A stretch of 64,000 bases of DNA from Sanderia malayensis (taxonomy: Eukaryota; Cnidaria; Scyphozoa; Semaeostomeae; Pelagiidae): positions 1-64,000 of the forward strand of contig RQOL01000714.1 of NCBI GenBank assembly GCA_013076295.1, given 5' to 3'. The position numbers were made by a program, and so were the translations under genes. The notes under the pieces are model-generated. The model was not told where the DNA came from. It saw only the letters and a list, made by a program, of their open reading frames with translations, and did not search any database. Shown here piece after piece: positions 59,001 to 64,000 of this stretch. Numbering within the stretch: position 1 is the stretch's first letter; each line of letters begins with the position of its first letter.

Positions 59001-59095
59001 GGTGCTACTGTGATGAGAGAAATTAAGGAAGAAACTGGCATTGAAGCTGGTGAGTCTGTGGGAATGATTTTGATTCCATGATCAGATTGGAATTG
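56095..59095 (+). pseudogene. NUDT6-like: NUDT6-like Nudix gene fragment, copy C
   Basis: Inverted duplicate of copy B. Exons on the plus strand: DLGVVAENEDKHEFAGSL (about 58078-58135), WKADGMRGIFVTIPLKY...HHAIIDY (about 58345-58475), KKWKFPCGFAEPNEDI (58642-58694) and REIKEETGI (59002-59049). A deletion joins the third exon, after CATAATGAT, directly to the end of the next (AAAGGAAAAG), removing the intron, part of both exons and the VGV region; the donor there is GTTGGT. The WKFP exon has the same extra G before its donor as copy B. The catalytic Glu pair is intact. Similarity ends at about 59095, 45 bp after the last exon. The upstream 56095-56380 part matches 21690-21400. Confidence 0.7.
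56381..57754. mobile_element. hAT-like element, 1374 bp, about 41-bp perfect TIRs
   Basis: Ends begin CAGTGAACTCTATATAAGAA and continue as a perfect inverted repeat through ...ACGATAACTCTATT. Flanked by the 8-bp duplication GAGGAGAG (56373-56380, 57755-57762). Absent from copy B. Open frames inside (for example 56794-57237 minus, 57281-57568 plus) match no transposase that I recognise. The long perfect TIRs suggest recent insertion. Confidence 0.9.
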
Positions 59096-59286
59096 TGCCT
59101 GTAAAAACTTGAACGTTAATCATGATCAAAAATTTGTGATCAAATTTGTGTTTACTTGAAAGTATCGCGATGCTAGCCACTGGTGAGAGAATTTAAATCG
59201 GTGTGACTTAAGTCGAGGTATTAAAAAGACTGTGGTCCGTGATCAAATTTTCCCATACCGACCCCCATGAAACTGATTCGCAGCAA
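59096..59286. other. Junction between copy C and minisatellite
   Basis: Unique sequence; nothing recognised. Confidence 0.3.
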
Positions 59287-59575
59287 GGACTCCTACCTGT
59301 CTGTCTTAGTTATTCTAGCTGTCTTACCTGTCCTAGTTATTCTAGTTGTCCTAACTGCCCTAGTTATCCTAGTTATCTTACCTGTCCTAGTTATCCTAGC
59401 TGTCCTAGTTATCCTAGCTGTCCTACCTGTCCTAGTTATCCTGGCTGTCCTAGTTATCCTAGTTGTCCTAACTGTCCTACCTGTCCTACTTATCCTAGCT
59501 GTCCTAGTTATCTTAGTTGTCCTAGTTATCCTAGTTGTTCTAACTGTCCTAGGTATCCTAGTTATCTTAGCTTGT
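59287..59575 (+). repeat. CCTAGTTATCCTAGCTGT minisatellite, first block
   Basis: About 24 degenerate copies of a 12-bp unit alternating TGTCCTAGTTAT and TGTCCTACCTG-type forms. All three plus frames and one minus frame stay open for 100 or so codons, giving CPSYPS, LVILAV and RTTRITR strings, as expected for an unit length divisible by three; no coding evidence. Confidence 0.9.
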
Positions 59576-59929
59576 AGGAAGGTCCGTATTGCCACCAAGC
59601 TACGTGACACTCCTCTCCGAACTTTCCTTGCCATTTTATTTTGATTTAACGTGCAGAGAACACGGAGCCAGAGAGAGAAAAGAGTGTGTTTGCTCTGTAT
59701 ATGATGTTGACTGACTGACTGACTAGGAATTACATGCGATTATATACATTTATCGAAGTTGAAAATATGCAGACTTTACGTTAATTAAAATAAATAACTG
59801 GAAGGGCTAGCTAGGCGAAGTAATGTTTGGAAAGAATGCAGGGTGTTATAATCTAGGTGACGTAAAACAATGAGATTAATTAGGAGAAACAAAATTGTAG
59901 AATGAATGGAGCTATTAAATTTCACGACA
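59576..59929. other. Spacer between the minisatellite blocks
   Basis: About 350 bp of ordinary sequence with a TGACTGACTGACTGAC run at 59709. It divides the two minisatellite blocks and could be an insertion, though no terminal repeats or target duplication are visible. Confidence 0.35.
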
Positions 59930-60065
59930 AGCTGTCCTAGTTATCACACCTGTCCTAGTTGTCCTAACTGTCCTAGTTGTCCCAACTGTCCAAGTTATCC
60001 TAACTGTCCTAGTTATCCTAGCTGTCCTAACTGTCCTAGCTGTCCCAGTTATCCTGACTGTCCTC
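59930..60065 (+). repeat. CCTAGTTATCCTAGCTGT minisatellite, second block
   Basis: About 11 copies of the same 12-bp unit as at 59287-59575. The next element starts immediately at its right edge, so the MITE probably inserted into the minisatellite. Confidence 0.85.
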
Positions 60066-60414
60066 CAGTTTGCAGAGTATGGCCGATTTCAACAAGATCT
60101 CGGGTGCGCCAACAGGCCTACAACGCGGGTGCGGGTGCGCCAAAATCCCAGATATTGATTGGGTGCGCCACTCAGGTGCGCTATTCCAACTATCTTCTAG
60201 ATATTAAGGTGCTTTTAGGCCATTTTGTAAAAGAATCCAGGTTCCGTGAGTTTGTTTAAGAATCCAGGAGCGTTTCTGATACGATTATGATGCTAGCATT
60301 ACTATTAAATGGGTGTTTCCCTGTAATTAAAAGGGTGTGGTTTTCAACAAAAATTAGTCCAGGGGCGCCTCCAGCACTGATCTTGGGTGCGCCACTGCCA
60401 TACTCTGCAAACTG
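60066..60414. mobile_element. 349-bp MITE with CAGTTTGCAGAGTATGG ends
   Basis: Inverted ends CAGTTTGCAGAGTATGGC and GCCATACTCTGCAAACTG; several CGGGTGCG words inside. No clear target duplication. Its subterminal GATCTCGGGTGCG is shared with the element at 61493-61906 (GATCTCGGGTGTG), so the two are related. Confidence 0.75.
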
Positions 60415-60456
60415 GCTGTGACCCTAATTGAGCACCCTTTTACCACCTAATTAAGA

Positions 60457-60569
60457 TTACGTCACAATCGTAATAACAAAGCGCAACATTGTTTATAAAA
60501 GACATTAGGCTGAATATTTCGTGGACTTTAGTTCATTCAAAGAATTGTCAACTTGCGATAGCTTGCTTC
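60457..60569 (+). promoter_or_regulatory. Copied CRE/TATA promoter and first-exon start of gene V
   Basis: TTACGTCACAATCGTAATAA followed by TTTATAAAAGACATTAGGCT and GTGGACTTTAGTTCATTC, almost identical to the gene V promoter (15513-15420 on the minus strand). The match stops at CTTGCTTC, exactly where the LTR of the retroelement begins, so the element inserted into this copy of gene V exon 1. Confidence 0.6.
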
Positions 60570-60808
60570 TGTAGTGTTTACGTTTTTATATATTGCTAGG
60601 TCAAAAAAATTATCATTTAATAATTAATAATTATAACAGTTAGCAAGCGCCTAGTAACACGCTGACCTGTCACATTGATTTATGTAACCTAATTAACCAG
60701 TAATCTTAATGTCGTTGTATGTAACTTAGATTCGAATCAGATTTAGAAAAGCAGCACAATCGTACGGACGTGTTTTCTCTGTGTTCTATTCTACCCCGCT
60801 TCGCTGCA
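60570..60808 (+). mobile_element. Probable 5' LTR of the Ty3/gypsy element
   Basis: Starts TGTAGTG at the point where duplicated host sequence ends and finishes TCGCTGCA; the usual TG...CA ends. It is followed after four bases by TGGTGACAGAGG, in the position of a primer-binding site. The 3' LTR is not found in the window, so the boundaries rest on the host junction and the TG...CA rule. Confidence 0.5.
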
Positions 60809-60830
60809 AATTTGGTGACAGAGGTGGTAT

Positions 60831-61448
60831 ATGGCTGCAATTCTGCCTGAAAAGTTCAAACAAGGAGATTTTCGCATATGGTTACGCCAGTTTGAAGTCT
60901 GTGCTGATGCAAATGGATGGACAGAACCACAAAGACTCAGAAAATTGCCAGCGTTTCTTCGTGGACTTGCTGCAGCGCATTTCTATGTCCTCAAGGATGA
61001 GCAACGAGACACCTATCCGAATTTGATTGCAAACCTGACAGCTGCCTTGTGTCCCGCGATTTGTAGAGAAACGTATTATACGGAATTCGGAGAACGCATG
61101 CTACGAAGTGGCGAAGACCCTTCAGTATACTTGTGGGCACTTCAAGAGCTGCTCGCAAAAGCCGAACCAACGTTGACCGCCGACGCTCAGGCCGCCCTTC
61201 TTGGTCGTCAATTTATGAAGGGCCTTCCGAATTCCATGCGGTTCAAGTTGCTAGAGCACAATCCTGTACCGTCATTAAACGAGATGGTCACGTTTTCGAA
61301 ACAGTTTTTGGCTGTTCGTTCTGACGCGTCAATATCCAAGTTGTCGTGTGCCGCCACAACGACGCCCGTCTCAGCGGAGTCGCCGTCACAGCCCGAGCCT
61401 GTGGTGCAAGGTTATCTGGTGCACCTGCATCTTTCGATCAAGCTATGA
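60831..61448 (+). pseudogene. gag: Ty3/gypsy gag (truncated)
   Basis: 205 codons; the first about 180 have the pattern of a retrotransposon gag (FRIWLRQFEVCADANGW..., ALCPAICRETYY, LLGRQFMKGLPNSMRFKL). The capsid-like region forms the particle in which the RNA is reverse-transcribed. The expected zinc knuckle and protease do not follow; the frame ends shortly before a MITE. It is the start of a copy that has lost its middle. Confidence 0.7.
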
Positions 61449-61492
61449 AAATTATTATGTCTGGTCTCAATTATGACAGCTGCCTTTGCTGC

Positions 61493-61906
61493 CGGTATGG
61501 AAAGTATGGCAGTTTTCGCCGAGATCTCGGGTGTGCAGCCTAAAATCCCAAGTGTGCAAGTGTGCAATGCAACAAATATGTACTTCAAGTGTGCAATATG
61601 AACTTTATATACTCATATGCTAGGTTGCCAAGTTTGTATTTGTTCGCAGTAACTCGCAAATTTAGGATGGAAACTTGCACTTGAAAGTAGGCCCACTCCA
61701 CTCGCAAGTGTAAAAAATTTTTCGCGCTTTGCGCGATGGTGCAGATTTCCCTTCCCCTCATGACAAATTACTGAAACACTGGTCTCAGGAGGTGTCAGGT
61801 TGCCAAGACCACGCCCTTATGTTTCGGACACACCCAATTTATCAAGTGTACAATGACAATTTACAAAAAAAATCTCGGGTGTGAGTCTGCCATACTTTCC
61901 ATACTG
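61493..61906. mobile_element. 414-bp MITE inside the retroelement
   Basis: Ends GGTATGGAAAGTATGGCAG and CTGCCATACTTTCCATACTG. Related to the 349-bp MITE at 60066-60414. It lies between gag and pol remnants of the retroelement. Target duplication not clear. Confidence 0.75.
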
Positions 61907-61909
61907 ATA

Positions 61910-63010
61910 ACATTATTATTCCATCTAAGGGTATTCAGCAACATTGTGTCCGTTTAGAACAGGTTTTAGCTTGATTACGTCAAGATTCTTATAGTAATGC
62001 ACATATGATCAGCTATACGAGTCGAGCATTGAATGACCGTGAGAAAAATTATTCTGCTATAGAAAAAGAGGCTTTGGCAGTCGTTTTTGTAACGCAAACT
62101 TTTCGTGTTTATCTGCTGGGAAAACCTTTTCAGCTTCTTACTGATAATCGTGCCCTTGCGTGGCTTTATTCCTTGGAGCCGAAAGGTCGACTTGCTAGGT
62201 GGGTTATGAATTTACAGGAATTCGATTTTACTGTTCAGCACCGGAATGGTTCAGAAAATGCCAATGCCGATGCTCTGTCTCGTTTCGGGCCTAAATTTCC
62301 CACGAATCGATCTCCTACCCCTGTTCAAGCAACTGCTTCACATTCTATCTGTTTTGTGCAACTTACATCTGACTGCAATGTACAAAAGGAGCAACAACAA
62401 GACCGTGCTATCCAGTCAGTCATACAGTTTAAACGTAATTATATGCCAAAGCCGCCTTTTTTCGCATGGAAAGACAACCCTCAACTGCGGGCATATTGGA
62501 ATTGTTGGAATGAATTACACCTTGTCTGTCGATTGGCCTACTTGTTCGCTATGCCCCTTCGCATACTGGACCCCCGCGACGGGTGATTGTCTTACCATCT
62601 CATTTGGTCAACCAAGTACTTACTAGTGTACATTCCGGTCCTTCAGGGGGTCATATGGGCATTACACGTACTTTAGGGCGCCTCAAGGAGCGTTTTTACT
62701 GGCCACAAATGCAAGATCACGTACACTCTTATATTTTATCCTGCACTGAATGCCTACAAAGCAAATCTATGCGAAAACAAGGGCAAGCTCCGTTGCAGTC
62801 GAATATTGTCAGCGAACCTTTTGTATTTTGGGCCATGGACTATGTGGGGCCCCTCCCTGAAACCGCCAGAGGGAATAAACATATTCTTGTGCTCGGCGAT
62901 CACTTTACGAAATGGTGTGAAGCTTTTGCCACTAAAGATCAGAAGGCACAAACGGTTGCAAATCTTTTAGTTTCTCGTGTTTTTTCACGTTTTGGACGGC
63001 TATTACTAAA
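61910..63010 (+). pseudogene. pol: Ty3/gypsy pol remnant: RNase H and integrase
   Basis: A few RT-derived codons (61930-62000, with a TGA) lead directly into an RNase H domain that lacks its first strand: YTSRALNDREKNYSAIEKEA, LTDNRALAWL and NADALSRFG. A frameshift near 62580 separates it from the integrase: an HHCC-type zinc-binding region with SGPSGGHMGITRTL and CTECLQSKSMRK, and the core start WAMDYVGPLPE with the first catalytic Asp. The coding match stops after VFSRFG at about 62999, where a G-rich minisatellite begins. Protease, most of RT and the integrase C-terminal half are gone, so the element cannot act on its own. Confidence 0.85.
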
Positions 63011-63122
63011 AGCGGGAACGGGGAACGGTCGGGGAACGAAATAACCTGGGAACGACCGGGGAACGGTCGGGGAACGGTCGGGGAATAACCTGGGAACGAC
63101 CGGGGAACGGTCGGGGAACGGA
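63011..63122 (+). repeat. GGGGAACGGTC minisatellite
   Basis: About nine copies of GGGGAACGGTCG or GGGAACGACC-type units, with a larger period that includes AATAACCTGGGAACGACCGG twice (about 48 bp apart). It replaces the rest of the integrase gene. Confidence 0.8.
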
Positions 63123-64000
63123 AGTATGAAATTTACCAGTTAAATAAATGCGGAAACGTTTATAGAACGTTACGAAACGTTTATCTATTATAACTGTAAA
63201 TAAAATGTACAGTCTTAATAGGTAAACAAGGTAAATTTTATAGTTTTAATGTATGTAAACAAGGAAAGACCAGATGCATTTTGTGAATGTGAATATCGCC
63301 CGCTTTGATGACTTCCGATTCGCTGTTTGTATCATCACTCCGTCCAATGCGAGCTGTCAACGATGTCTGTTCAACACCAATAATTTAGTGGTCAGGGGGT
63401 AGACTGTAATTCAGAATTAATGACTCGTCTAACCAATAACATATAATGAAAAAATATACTATGCCCCATGAAACAAACTCGAAGAATGTAGAAAGGATGC
63501 GCCATCTTATAACATAGGTACGCGAAGTCTACGCACGTCATCTCTTCCTAGCAAATAGGAACACAGCACACACTAACACCTTGCAGTTACAACAAGTATC
63601 ATGCTTCCCTAAGTTCCCCTCATTCGAGTTTTGCCAGTAACACAAACTCCACCTCTTGCTGAAGATAACAGTGAGTTTTATTTAAACAAGATAAAGTTTT
63701 AAAGTTTAGTAATAGCCAGCAAAACATTTATTAGATCTTTCATAGAATGACTATGTCATTTCAAAATGTGTTTGCCAGGGGGTTTCTCACCGCAGCACGT
63801 TTAGTTAGATTCAAAGAGTGAAGTACGCGTGAAACCTGTCGAGCAACACTCCTGAGAGGCAGAACAAAAGACGAAAAAACAAAAGCTTCTGACACCGATG
63901 ACAAAGGCCAGTAAGAGGCAAACAAAGGGAGGAAGAGAAGAGTCGTCGAAGGAGAAAAGTGGAAATATGAGATTAAAACCCACCGTCTGGTCCGCTTGAC
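63123..64000. other. Right end of the window, nothing recognised
   Basis: No open frame, RNA gene or terminal repeat that I can support. A 60-codon minus frame at 63801-63983 has no supporting signal. Confidence 0.35.

Noticed and set aside
59239..59577. Cysteine-rich CPSYPS protein (metallothionein- or toxin-like look)
   Set aside because: A 12-bp minisatellite keeps three plus frames and one minus frame open at once; there is no signal peptide, start context or splice site to support coding.
60570..63010. Endogenous retrovirus
   Set aside because: Gag and pol order and the RNase H/integrase type fit a Ty3/gypsy retrotransposon; no envelope gene is visible and pol is deleted.

Overview
This is animal nuclear DNA. 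It is AT-rich, has GT-AG introns with pyrimidine tracts, carries a complete-looking U2 snRNA gene and TTAGGG-type repeats, and is packed with DNA transposons. The 441-bp element whose ends read CCCGGGGGGGTACTC and the transposon proteins with the TGCDTTS / TGNDY signature are of kinds I associate with cnidarian genomes, so a cnidarian (perhaps an anthozoan) is my best guess. That is inference, not proof. I see no intact conserved housekeeping protein gene. Recognisable conserved genes appear only as damaged fragments: three copies of a NUDT6-like Nudix gene and one piece of PGM3.

Layout. 1-2.6 kb is the left arm of a large inverted duplication. It holds the end of a 182-bp satellite array, a small first exon and an upstream region. 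2.9-7.5 kb has repeats, TIR elements and a transposon protein with FEN/XPG-type nuclease motifs. 7.9-11 kb is gene I. 11.4-13 kb is NUDT6-like copy A. 13-15.5 kb is gene V (minus strand, acidic repeats). 18.3 kb is U2. 18.7-21.7 kb is NUDT6-like copy B with two transposons inside. 21.7-26.3 kb is repeat and transposon debris, including an 830-bp-arm hairpin. 27.6 kb is a MITE. 28.3-31.4 kb is gene II. 31.4-34.2 kb is the right arm of the inverted duplication with two nested insertions. 34.3-42.2 kb is a 44-unit, 182-bp array with higher-order repeats. 44.6-48.6 kb is gene III, split by a transposon. 49.1-52.6 kb is gene IV, the best complete gene model. 52.9-53.4 kb is the PGM3 fragment. 56.1-59.1 kb is NUDT6-like copy C, inverted relative to B. 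59.3-60.4 kb is minisatellite plus MITE. 60.5-63 kb is a decayed Ty3/gypsy element.

The most interesting thread is a set of lineage-specific, unrecognised genes (I-V and the gene heading the satellite array). They share a CRE-like TGACG element about 150-190 bp upstream of the first plausible ATG. They begin with very short exons, and several end in long, lysine- or acid-rich exons, some with freshly amplified internal repeats. Genes I and III, and partly II, share homologous phase-0 micro-exons, which suggests an undescribed fast-evolving family. The satellite array itself looks like a 75-nt exon with its splice sites, tandemly amplified. Protein functions for this set are unknown, and none is claimed here.
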